Below the pieces are notes generated by a model, which saw nothing but the letters and a program-made list of their open reading frames with translations, was not told the origin of the DNA and did not search any database. From Flexivirga alba (lineage in GTDB: Bacteria > Actinomycetota > Actinomycetes > Actinomycetales > Dermatophilaceae), in contig NZ_JBHSWH010000001.1 of assembly GCF_042661025.1 (NCBI RefSeq), positions 186,001-250,000 on the forward strand: a DNA stretch of 64,000 bases. Direction: 5' to 3'. The position numbers and the translations under genes are program-made. This document shows, piece after piece, positions 54,344 to 62,641 of this stretch (the stretch's first letter is position 1; every line of letters starts with the position of its first letter).

Positions 54344-56478
54344 GCGGCATCAGCCGTGGACGCGGTGATGCCGGAGGTGGAGGCGATCACCGACGCCATC
54401 TGCTTACGCAGCGCCTCGTAGAAGACGTTGAGCGGGAACTCGTCATCGAGCACAAGGTCGTTCAGGGCCTTGGTCTTCGTGCCGTCGAAAGGCAGTGCCT
54501 CGGCGCCCTTGGCCCAGGTCGACCCGGGGTTGGGCACGACATACGTCGCGACGAACTCGTGCGCGGCCAGCCAGTGTCCGACGCGCGACCGGTCGATGCC
54601 GCTGCGGTAGAGCACCTCGACCTCGTCGCACAACTGCACGATGACCTCGGGCACCCGCCGCCAGTCGAAGGACAGCTTGTTGTCGGTCCAGCGCAGCGCG
54701 TCGTGCTTGTGCAGGTAGCCGAACATCAGCTGTCCACCCAGACCGTCGTAGTTGCGGTGGCGGTCACCGGTGATCGGGAAACGGAAGAGCCGGTCGAAAA
54801 GGATTGCCAGCTGGACGAATCGGGCGTATGGCTGGTCCTCGGCCTCCAGCTTGACCGCCTGCCGGAAGGTGTTGAGATCACAGCGCAACTCCTCGAGCGC
54901 GTACATCCAGAACGGCATCCGCTGCTTGATCATGAAGGGATCGAAGGGCAGGTCGCCGTGGCTGTGCGTGCGGTCGTGGATCATGTCCCACATCGCGAAC
55001 GTCGACTGCACCAGTTCCTGTGAGGCTACGAGCCGCTCGCCATCCGGCGGGAGTTGCAGCGACAACAGCTCGGACGCCGCGGACACAACCCGGCGGAAGC
55101 GGGCACCCTCCCGGTCGCAGAAGATCGCACCCCAGCTGAACTTCGGAACCTCGCGCACCGCAACGGTTTCCGGGAAGAGCACTGCCGAGTTGGTGTCGTA
55201 GCCGGGCGTGAAGTCGATGAAGTTGACCGCGAGGAACATCTTGTTGTAGTAGGTCTGCTCCAGCTCGGCCAGCCAGTCCGGCCACTGCACGGAGATCAGC
55301 AGCGCCTCGAAGACGCGGTCCAGGTTGCCGTTCTGGGTGTACATCGGGAAGACGACGAGATGCTCGATGCCGTCCGCGCGGGACAAGTCGGGGCGGAACT
55401 TCATCAGTGAGTCCAGGAAGTCGGGCTCGACGAAACCGCTGTCGACCCACTTCGCCAGGTCGCTAGGCAGCTGCGCCAGGTAGTCGGCGTCGTGCGGGAA
55501 TCGCGGTGCCAGCGCTGCGATTTCGGTCTTCATGGTCTCGACGAGCTCAGCAGCCCGAGCGTGCTTGCCCGCGTCCTCGATGGAGCCGTCCTTCGCCTGC
55601 ATCAGCCGCAGCTCTTCGACAGCGGCCTTGAGCGCCAGCCACTCGGGGCTGCGGTCGACACCGGAGCCGATCGAGGTGACCGTGCCGGCCTGTTTGCGTG
55701 CGGCACTCGCCCAGGTGACCAGGTTGGTCCAGAAGCGGCGGTGGTCCAGCTCATCGATGGAGTCATCGCCCACGATGTCGGAGTCGGCCAGCACGACGAC
55801 GCGCCCCGCGCCATACGGGAGTGCAACGGCCAGTGGCTGGCGGGCGGGGTATGCCGACGCGCTGGTCCGCGCGAGCACCTTCGCCTCGGGTGCGCCCGAG
55901 ACGTCGATGACGCCGGCGCGATAGAAGCACAACTCGTCGACCCCGGCGAGCAGTCCCTGGCCGAGCCCGCCTTCGATGTCGGCGAGCACCCAGGTGGCGT
56001 TCTCGTGGAAGCGGCGGCCGCCCTCGGCCGTCTCGTGCACGGTGGTGCTGGGGACGTGCAGACCGAAGCGGGCGAGCAACTCGTTGAGGTTGTTGCCGTA
56101 GACGTCCTGGTCGCACTCGGCGAGGACCACCAGGCCGCCGCCCTGCTCGACGAACTCGACGACGGTGTCGATCTCCCCAGCCTCCAGCACTGGAGGCAGA
56201 TCACCAGTGGTCTTCTCGGCCTCCTTGGCCGCGGGGTGATCGATGACGAGCACGTCGGCACCTGCGAGCGCCTCGGCGACCAACGGACCGGACTCGTGAC
56301 CGACCACGTCGAAGCCGCGACCCCGCAGCGTGTCGGCAGCCTTCTCCAGCGAGGAGTCGGCCGGGTTCGCCGGGTTCATCATTGCCGCGGTCGCCCTGGT
56401 CAACGCCCAGGCGCTGCTGTGGGCCTGCTCCACGACCACCTTCGGGAAGACGCTCATTTCAGTCACATCCTTCGTCAT
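54340..56478 (-). CDS. DUF6421 protein, possible metallohydrolase
   Basis: This 712-residue cytosolic protein has two parts. Residues 1 to about 260 look like a class I glutaminase or ThuA-type Rossmann fold (GADVLVIDHPAAKE, GGGLVVLAECDQDVYGNNLN). The rest is helical, with HDRTH at 501-505 and EELRCD at 529-534. The order HxxxH followed about 25 residues later by EE(L/C)RxD recalls the zinc site of DPP III (HExxxH and EECRAD). I recognise this as DUF6421, an actinobacterial family with no known function. A second ATG at 56457 (MSVFPKVVV) has AAGGA upstream and may be the real start. It heads the unit with the SDR and the aldolase. Confidence 0.68.
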   Translation of the reverse strand: MTKDVTEMSVFPKVVVEQAHSSAWALTRATAAMMNPANPADSSLEKAADTLRGRGFDVVGHESGPLVAEALAGADVLVIDHPAAKEAEKTTGDLPPVLEAGEIDTVVEFVEQGGGLVVLAECDQDVYGNNLNELLARFGLHVPSTTVHETAEGGRRFHENATWVLADIEGGLGQGLLAGVDELCFYRAGVIDVSGAPEAKVLARTSASAYPARQPLAVALPYGAGRVVVLADSDIVGDDSIDELDHRRFWTNLVTWASAARKQAGTVTSIGSGVDRSPEWLALKAAVEELRLMQAKDGSIEDAGKHARAAELVETMKTEIAALAPRFPHDADYLAQLPSDLAKWVDSGFVEPDFLDSLMKFRPDLSRADGIEHLVVFPMYTQNGNLDRVFEALLISVQWPDWLAELEQTYYNKMFLAVNFIDFTPGYDTNSAVLFPETVAVREVPKFSWGAIFCDREGARFRRVVSAASELLSLQLPPDGERLVASQELVQSTFAMWDMIHDRTHSHGDLPFDPFMIKQRMPFWMYALEELRCDLNTFRQAVKLEAEDQPYARFVQLAILFDRLFRFPITGDRHRNYDGLGGQLMFGYLHKHDALRWTDNKLSFDWRRVPEVIVQLCDEVEVLYRSGIDRSRVGHWLAAHEFVATYVVPNPGSTWAKGAEALPFDGTKTKALNDLVLDDEFPLNVFYEALRKQMASVIASTSGITASTADAA

Positions 56479-56577
56479 CTATAGGAGATTCTCTTGTCAT
56501 CTCGATTCTAGACAGGAAGACTTGCGGTTTCCAACCCAGTTGACCCAGTCAATGTGACGCGCATTACGCTCCAAGGC

Positions 56578-57735
56578 ATGCCGGTCGATCGCATCCTTCC
56601 CACGGCTGATGCGGCGGACCTGATCGAGCTCACCCGCGAGATCGCCGCACGCGAGCTGACCCCAATCGTTGACGAGGTGGAGCGCACCGCTGCGCCGCCT
56701 CGCGATGTCTTCCGCACGCTCGGCCGGGCCGGCCTGTTGTCGCTGGCCTACCCCGAGGAATTCGGCGGCGGCGAGCAGCCCTACGAGATCTACCTGCAGG
56801 TCGTCGAGGAGCTCGCGATGGCGTGGATGAGCATCGCCATCGGCGTCTCGGTGCACTCCCTGACGGCATACCCGGTCGAACACTTCGGCACGGATGAACA
56901 ACGCCGGGCCTTGCTGCCGGACATGCTCAGTGGCGAAACCCTCGGCGGTTACTGCCTTTCCGAGCGCGAAGCGGGCTCGGACATCGCGTCGATGCGCACG
57001 CGCGCCACCCTCGGCGCGGACGGCAGCGCCACCCTCAGCGGCACCAAGAGCTGGATCTCGCACGCGGCGCATGCCGACTACTACACGGCCTTCGCGCGCA
57101 CGGATGACACTGGTGGCAAGGGCATCTCGTGCTTCATCGTGCCGGCTGACGCGGCCGGCCTCAGCTTCGGCGTCCCCGAACGCAAGATGGGCCTTGCCGG
57201 CGACCCGGTCGCCGAGGTGCACTTCGACAAGGTCGCCGTCGATGCGGGTCGGATGATTGGCGAGCGCGGGCAAGGAATGGCGATCGCGCTGGCCGCACTC
57301 GACGCCGGACGCCTCGGCATTGCTGCGGCCGCAACGGGTTTGGCGCAGGCCGCGTTGGATCTCGCCACGTCATACGCCGTGGAGCGCAAGCAGTTCGGGC
57401 AGTCGATCTCGAAGTTCGAGGGGCTCGCGTTCCTACTGGCGGACATGGAAGCTGCTACGACTTCCGCCCGGGCGACCTACCTGCACGCGGCTCGGCTGAA
57501 GGATGCGGGGCGACCGTTCTCCAAGCAGGCCGCCGTCGCCAAGCTGATCGCCACCGACGCCGCGATGCGGGTGACGACCGACGCCGTGCAAGTGCTCGGC
57601 GGTGCCGGCTACACGACAGACTTCCCGGCCGAACGCTTCATGCGCGAGGCGAAGGTGACCCAGATCTTCGAGGGCACCAACCAGATCCAACGACTGGTGA
57701 TCTCACGGCAGCTGCTGCGTGAAGTCACCCAATGA
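56578..57735 (+). CDS. Acyl-CoA dehydrogenase
   Basis: The protein has about 385 residues. YCLSEREAGSDIASM and LSGTKSWISHAAHADYYTAFA are FAD and substrate blocks, MGLAGDPVAEVHFDKVAV follows, and the catalytic Glu is in VTQIFEGTNQIQRLVISR. The start is uncertain: ATG 56578 fits the homology, while GTG 56554 is also in frame and neither has a good ribosome site. It is divergent from the DUF6421 gene and followed by an SDR. Confidence 0.87.
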   Translation: MPVDRILPTADAADLIELTREIAARELTPIVDEVERTAAPPRDVFRTLGRAGLLSLAYPEEFGGGEQPYEIYLQVVEELAMAWMSIAIGVSVHSLTAYPVEHFGTDEQRRALLPDMLSGETLGGYCLSEREAGSDIASMRTRATLGADGSATLSGTKSWISHAAHADYYTAFARTDDTGGKGISCFIVPADAAGLSFGVPERKMGLAGDPVAEVHFDKVAVDAGRMIGERGQGMAIALAALDAGRLGIAAAATGLAQAALDLATSYAVERKQFGQSISKFEGLAFLLADMEAATTSARATYLHAARLKDAGRPFSKQAAVAKLIATDAAMRVTTDAVQVLGGAGYTTDFPAERFMREAKVTQIFEGTNQIQRLVISRQLLREVTQ

Positions 57736-57799
57736 GGCTCATTCTCCGTTGGCGTTGCTGATCGCTAGCTCCCTGCAACGCCAGCGGGTTACGAGCCTC
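57734..57799 (+). terminator. Hairpin after the acyl-CoA dehydrogenase gene
   Basis: GAGGCTC (57734-57740) pairs with GAGCCTC (57793-57799), and inside it CGTTGGCGTTGC (57747-57758) pairs with GCAACGCCAGCG (57775-57786). The hairpin begins within the stop codon. It probably ends or attenuates the transcript before the SDR. Confidence 0.65.
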
Positions 57800-57842
57800 C
57801 TGAGCCTGTTTTGAATGAACTTCACGGAAAGGGCACCTCACA

Positions 57843-58607
57843 ATGAAGATCGACTCCACCACCGTCGCACTGGTCACCGGGGCAGGCTCGGGCCTCGGCG
57901 AGGCGACAGCACGCAAGCTGTATGCCGATGGCGCCGCCGTCGTCCTGCTGGACCTCCCGAGCTCCAAGGGCGCCGACGTTGCCGAATCCCTCGGCGAGAG
58001 AGCACAATTCGTCGCGGCCGATGTCACCGACGAGGAGCAGGTCAAGGCTGCCGTCGACGCAGCGGCCGCCCTGGGCACGTTGCGGATCGTCGTCAACTGC
58101 GCAGGCGTCGCGACGCCCGGCCGAGTCATCAGCAAGCGCGGCGTGCTGCCCCTCGAAGCATTCGCCAAGGTCGTGCAGATCAATCTGATCGGCACCTTCA
58201 ACGTGCTGCGCCTGGCCGCCGAGCAGATGGTCGGCAACGAGCCCCTCGACGGCGACCGCGGCGTCATCACCATGACCGCGTCGGTTGCTGCGTATGACGG
58301 CCAGATCGGCCAGGCGGCATACGCGTCCTCCAAAGCGGGCATCGTCGGACTGACGCTGACCGCAGCACGGGACTTGGCCGACAAGGGAATACGGGTGATG
58401 ACCATCGCCCCCGGCACTTTCGAGACGCCGATGCTCGCCGGCCTGCCGAACGACGTGAAGTCGACGCTCGAAGCGCAGGTCCCGCATCCCTCGCGCCTCG
58501 GCCGCCCGGACGAATACGCCTCGCTCGTTGCGCACATCGTCGACAACCAGATGCTCAACGGCGAGGTCATCCGCCTCGACGGAGCACTCCGGATGCCCCC
58601 TCGGTGA
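57843..58607 (+). CDS. SDR-family 3-hydroxyacyl-CoA dehydrogenase (HSD17B10-like)
   Basis: This 254-residue protein has TGAGSGLGEATA as the cofactor loop, Asp after the second strand (VLLDLPSSKG) indicating NAD use, NCAGVATPGR, Ser in MTASVAAYDG, and QAAYASSKAGIVG for Tyr/Lys. FETPMLAGLPNDV is typical of type II 3-hydroxyacyl-CoA dehydrogenases. It lies downstream of an acyl-CoA dehydrogenase, so a shared beta-oxidation role is likely. Confidence 0.87.
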   Translation: MKIDSTTVALVTGAGSGLGEATARKLYADGAAVVLLDLPSSKGADVAESLGERAQFVAADVTDEEQVKAAVDAAAALGTLRIVVNCAGVATPGRVISKRGVLPLEAFAKVVQINLIGTFNVLRLAAEQMVGNEPLDGDRGVITMTASVAAYDGQIGQAAYASSKAGIVGLTLTAARDLADKGIRVMTIAPGTFETPMLAGLPNDVKSTLEAQVPHPSRLGRPDEYASLVAHIVDNQMLNGEVIRLDGALRMPPR

Positions 58608-58610
58608 ATT

Positions 58611-58696
58611 GACCGAGAGGAGTACCAACTGACTGAGCGGAGTACGGAATCGAGGTGTTTTCGTACTCCCCTCGGTCGTTGGCTACTCCTCTCGGT
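58611..58696. terminator. Long two-tiered hairpin between convergent genes (element B)
   Basis: The outer ends GACCGAGAGGAGTA pair with TACTCCTCTCGGTT, and the inner GAGCGGAGTACG pairs with CGTACTCCCCTC. The right arm encodes the last four codons of the alpha-galactosidase (NREE-stop). The layout is the same as element A at 52467-52566, with different bases paired. It is probably a bidirectional terminator. Confidence 0.82.
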
Positions 58697-60773
58697 TAGA
58701 ACACCCCATGTGCAGGATGCTGACCGTTTCCGGGCGCTGGCGGGGTAACCACAAGCCCGAGGTCGCGAGCGCGGCACCGCTGATCGTCTGGTCACCGAGT
58801 GGTCCGGTTGCCGACTCGGCGACGGGCCCGAGCCACACGACGCGATAACGAGTCTGCGGCTGCAGGCCCGGAATCCGAAGCGTGTTCCCGCGATTCGAGG
58901 CACTCTCGTCGAGTTGCGCGAGTGCCACGATGGCTTCACTGCCGTCTTCAGCAACGACCCCATAGCCATGGGCCGTCGGGTCCGGCAGGTCGCAACGGAA
59001 GGTCCGGCCGCCCTGCAGCAGCGCACGGTGCGACCGGTAGATCTGCGTCCACTCGGCGATGCGGTCCAGGTCCGCTTCGCTGGCACCGGTCAGGTCCCAC
59101 TCGATGCCGAAGGACCCGAAAAGCGCTGTGCCAGCACGAAAGTCAAGTCCAAGGGTGCGGCCGGTCTGGTGCGAAGTCGGCGCCGAGATGTGCGCGCCCA
59201 GGTATTCCGGTGCGACAAGTTGCCCGGTCCAGCGCTGGATCCGCTGACGCGCCAACGCATCGGTCATGTCTGAGGTCCAGAAGCGCTGCACGTGCTCGAT
59301 CGTGCCGAGGTCGATCCGTCCGCCGCCGCTCGCGCAGGACTCCCAGGCGATCTGCGGATGGCGCTGTCGCAGGTCGTCGAGCAACCGCAGATACGCCTCA
59401 GTCTGGTCGTGGAACGCGGGTGCGCCCTCGCGGGCGGTGCTGCCAGCCTCGAGTAGGTCCCGATTGTGATCCCACTTGACGAAATCGACTGGTGTCGCAG
59501 TCAATACGGCATCCAGCTGGTCCCGCACGGTCGTCCACGCCGCGTCGTGAGTCAGGTCGAGAACCTGCTGGTTACGCTGCTCGAGCGGCAGTCGGCCGGC
59601 AGGCTGCAGGACCCACTCCGGGTGTGCTCGAAAGAGGCCTGAGTCGGGGTTGATCATCTCCGGCTCGAACCAGAGGCCGAACGCCATACCGAGTCCGTGC
59701 ACTGTGTCGGCCAACGGCTGCAAGCCGTCCGGCCAGACATCCGGGTCGACCCACCAGTCCCCCAGGCCTGCATGATCATTGCGTCGCAGGTGGAACCAGC
59801 CGTCGTCGAGGACGAAGCGCTCCATGCCGACCCGCGCGGCGAGCCGCGCCAACTCCTCCAGCTTGTCCTGCCGGTGGTCGAAATAGACCGCCTCCCACAC
59901 ATTCAGCGTCGCCGGCTGCGGACCCGGGTGGGTCGGCAGCGTGCGCTGCCAGGTGTGCAGTGCATGCGCGAGGCCATCGAGCCCGTCCTCTGCAGCGATC
60001 ACGAAAACCCATGGGGTCGTGTAGCTTTCGCCCATGCCCAACGCGATCTCGCCGGGTTGCAGAAGCTCCCCGCCGAGCAGGAACGCCGGTCCTTGGGCTC
60101 CGCGGGCGGCGCCGAGCCGCGTGTTGCCGCTCCACGCCACCGTCATACCGACGACCCGACCGTGCGCGAAACCGAAGCCGGGGGTCCCGGCAACCAATAT
60201 CGTCGCCGACTCGCAGCCGGGCTTGCCGGCCCGCGACTCGTGCAGCGAGACCCCGTCGACAATCGGGTGGCGCTGCGGGACCCGTTCCCCGCCGTGTCGG
60301 CCGGTGAATTCGAGCAGCTCAGTGTGGTCGTCCGGGATCGGCACACTGACCGACAATTCGTCCAGGAGATAGACACCGGCGGCGCGGTTGGTCAGCGTAT
60401 GACGGATCCGGATGGCGCCACCCGCGAGCGCCTCGACCTCACAGGTGAATCCCAGTCCGGAACTCTCGTCGACTGCACCGAACTCGAGCCGGTCGTCACT
60501 GCGCACCACGCGGTCGACGATGAACTTCGTCGTCCAGGACCGGCCGGCGCCGAGCCCGTCAGGCCCCGCGACGACCCCGTGCCCGACGATCCCTGGCCGG
60601 ACCACGTTGCCGCGCCACTGCTCGACGAGCAGCGGGCAGCCCGGGCGGGCGTCATACAGGTCGCCGGCCGGTTCGTCGGGCAGCTGCGCCACGTAGCCGA
60701 CCGACGGCAGCGGCTCGCCGACCGCCGGCACGTCCATGCCGAGCGTGGTGCCGGCGCGGGCGGGAAAACGCAC
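58683..60773 (-). CDS. Alpha-galactosidase, GH36 family
   Basis: This 696-residue protein has the N-terminal beta-supersandwich, then the catalytic barrel with WEAVYFDHRQDKLEELA, FVLDDGWFHLRRNDHAGLGDWWVD, FGLWFEPEMINPDS, the nucleophile Asp in VDFVKWDHNRD and the acid Asp in FWTSDMTDALARQRIQ. ESCASGGGRIDLG is also typical. There is no signal peptide, so it works in the cytosol on alpha-galactosides (melibiose, raffinose) brought in by the ABC genes just upstream, 3 bp away. Confidence 0.93.
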   Translation of the reverse strand: MRFPARAGTTLGMDVPAVGEPLPSVGYVAQLPDEPAGDLYDARPGCPLLVEQWRGNVVRPGIVGHGVVAGPDGLGAGRSWTTKFIVDRVVRSDDRLEFGAVDESSGLGFTCEVEALAGGAIRIRHTLTNRAAGVYLLDELSVSVPIPDDHTELLEFTGRHGGERVPQRHPIVDGVSLHESRAGKPGCESATILVAGTPGFGFAHGRVVGMTVAWSGNTRLGAARGAQGPAFLLGGELLQPGEIALGMGESYTTPWVFVIAAEDGLDGLAHALHTWQRTLPTHPGPQPATLNVWEAVYFDHRQDKLEELARLAARVGMERFVLDDGWFHLRRNDHAGLGDWWVDPDVWPDGLQPLADTVHGLGMAFGLWFEPEMINPDSGLFRAHPEWVLQPAGRLPLEQRNQQVLDLTHDAAWTTVRDQLDAVLTATPVDFVKWDHNRDLLEAGSTAREGAPAFHDQTEAYLRLLDDLRQRHPQIAWESCASGGGRIDLGTIEHVQRFWTSDMTDALARQRIQRWTGQLVAPEYLGAHISAPTSHQTGRTLGLDFRAGTALFGSFGIEWDLTGASEADLDRIAEWTQIYRSHRALLQGGRTFRCDLPDPTAHGYGVVAEDGSEAIVALAQLDESASNRGNTLRIPGLQPQTRYRVVWLGPVAESATGPLGDQTISGAALATSGLWLPRQRPETVSILHMGCSNREE

Positions 60774-60776
60774 CGG

Positions 60777-61673
60777 TCAGCCCTTGCTGGAGCCGAGCGA
60801 GAGCCCGGCGATGAACTGCCGTTGCAGCACCAGGAAAACGATCAGGGTCGGGATCGCGGCAAGCAGTGCAGCCGCAGCGATCTGGTTCTGGTTGCTGACG
60901 AACTGGCCCTGCAGATCGTTGAGCGCCGAGGTGATCGGGCGCTCACTGCCGGAACTCATCAGCACGGTTGCCCAGAAGAAGTCGTTGTAGATCCAGATCG
61001 TCAGCAAGGTGCCCAGCGCACCGAGGGCCGGTCGGCACATCGGCAGCGTGAGCCGCCACCACTGGGTGAACAATCCGGCGCCGTCCACGCGCGCGGCTTC
61101 ATACATCTCCTCCGGAATCGCCTGCATGAAGTTGCGGAGCACGAAGACACAGAAGCCGAGCTGGAAGGTGACGTTGATGATGATCAGACCGAGGTAGGTG
61201 TTGTAGAGAGTCCCCGAGGAACTCACCCAGCCCGGCACCACCAGCTGGGTGTAGATCCAGTAGAGCGGGGTGATGATGGCCTGCGGCGGGAGCAGGTTGC
61301 CGGCGGTGAAGAGGATCAGCAACGCGATGCTCCACCAGGTCCGCAACCGCGACAGGACGAACGCCACCATGGACGCCAGCAACAACGCGACGATCACGGC
61401 AGGCACCACGATGTAGAGCGTGTTGAGGAAGTAGTGGGCCATGTTGCCCTGCGACCAGGCGGAGCTGAAATTGCTGAAAGTCAGTCCCCCGTGGGGCAGG
61501 GAGGCGTAGCCGTATTTCGCGGTGCTCGACACCGGCCGCAACGCCACATAGATGGCGGCGAGGATCGGCAGGATCCACAAGACCGTCATCAGAATCATGA
61601 ACGCCGTCGCGAAGAACCGGCCCTTCTGGAACCGTCGTGACGCCGCGGTCACGGGCAGGCTTTCAGCAGTCAT
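60777..61673 (-). CDS. Sugar ABC transporter permease, MalG type
   Basis: This 298-residue membrane protein has six helices and the EAA loop EEMYEAARVDGAGLFTQWWRLTLPMCRPALG. The ATG at 61673 is chosen because it overlaps the stop of the MalF-type gene (ATGA). It is part of the importer for alpha-galactosides; the ATPase is not in the window and may be a shared MsiK type. Confidence 0.9.
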   Translation of the reverse strand: MTAESLPVTAASRRFQKGRFFATAFMILMTVLWILPILAAIYVALRPVSSTAKYGYASLPHGGLTFSNFSSAWSQGNMAHYFLNTLYIVVPAVIVALLLASMVAFVLSRLRTWWSIALLILFTAGNLLPPQAIITPLYWIYTQLVVPGWVSSSGTLYNTYLGLIIINVTFQLGFCVFVLRNFMQAIPEEMYEAARVDGAGLFTQWWRLTLPMCRPALGALGTLLTIWIYNDFFWATVLMSSGSERPITSALNDLQGQFVSNQNQIAAAALLAAIPTLIVFLVLQRQFIAGLSLGSSKG

Positions 61674-62641
61674 CGGGCCTCCTCCTTGCGGAAGTTGTTC
61701 CACAGGAAGATGCAGATCGGCACGAGGGAGACGAGCAGCAGAACAGTGGCGAGCGCCGACCCGTAACCGATGCGCTGGGTCTGACCCATGATCCACTCGG
61801 TGACCAGCATCGAGAGCAGTTCCAATCCGGGCAGCACAGCACCCTTCGAGGTGATGTACACCAGGTCGTAAGCCCGCAACGACTCGATCACGGTGATCAC
61901 CAGCACGACGACGTTGATCGGACGCAGCACCGGGAAGATCACCTTCCAGAACGTCGTCCACGCGTTGGCGCCGTCGAGCGAAGCTGCTTCTCGCAGAGTC
62001 GGATCGACGGCCTTCAGGCCGGCCAGATAGAGCACCATCACGTAACCTGCTTGCCGCCAGCTGGCCTCGACCAGCACCGCCCAGAGGTTCAGGTGCGGGT
62101 TGCCCAGCCAGTCGATCGCGTTGCTGTCGCCGGTTCGGCCGAGCGCCGAATTGAGCAGGCCGAAATTCTGCGAGTAGATCAGTTCCCAGATGATGCCGAT
62201 CAGCGCCAGGGACAGCATCACCGGCAGGAAGAGAACGCTCTGGTAGATCCGACTGCCCTTGATGTTGCGGTCGATCAGGACCGCGAAGAACATCCCCAGC
62301 GGGGTCGCGATGCAGACGAAGACCAACAGCCAGATGACGTTGTGTTCGACGGCAGGCCAGAACTGCGGGTCGGTCTGCGCTGCGAATTTGTAGTTGTCGA
62401 GCCCATTGCCCTTGATCGAGCTGAAGCCGCCGAGGTTGTCCCAGGTGGCGAACGACAGACCGACCGTCGCGATCGCCGGCAGCCAGATGAACAGCAGATC
62501 CGCGAGCAGCGGTATGCCGAGCATGAAGAGCATCAGCAGCTTGTCGCGCCGGGAGAATGAGCGAATTCGCCGGCGCTTGCGGTTCGCACGCCCCGGCGGT
62601 TTCGACGCCGCCGGTGGCGTGCTCACCTGATGTGCGGTCAT
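61670..62641 (-). CDS. Sugar ABC transporter permease, MalF type
   Basis: This 323-residue protein has a basic N-terminus (RANRKRRRIRSFSRRDK), six membrane helices and the EAA loop REAASLDGANAWTTFWKVIFPVLRPI. Start and stop overlap neighbouring genes by 4 bp, so binding protein and both permeases are co-translated. Confidence 0.9.
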   Translation of the reverse strand: MTAHQVSTPPAASKPPGRANRKRRRIRSFSRRDKLLMLFMLGIPLLADLLFIWLPAIATVGLSFATWDNLGGFSSIKGNGLDNYKFAAQTDPQFWPAVEHNVIWLLVFVCIATPLGMFFAVLIDRNIKGSRIYQSVLFLPVMLSLALIGIIWELIYSQNFGLLNSALGRTGDSNAIDWLGNPHLNLWAVLVEASWRQAGYVMVLYLAGLKAVDPTLREAASLDGANAWTTFWKVIFPVLRPINVVVLVITVIESLRAYDLVYITSKGAVLPGLELLSMLVTEWIMGQTQRIGYGSALATVLLLVSLVPICIFLWNNFRKEEAR

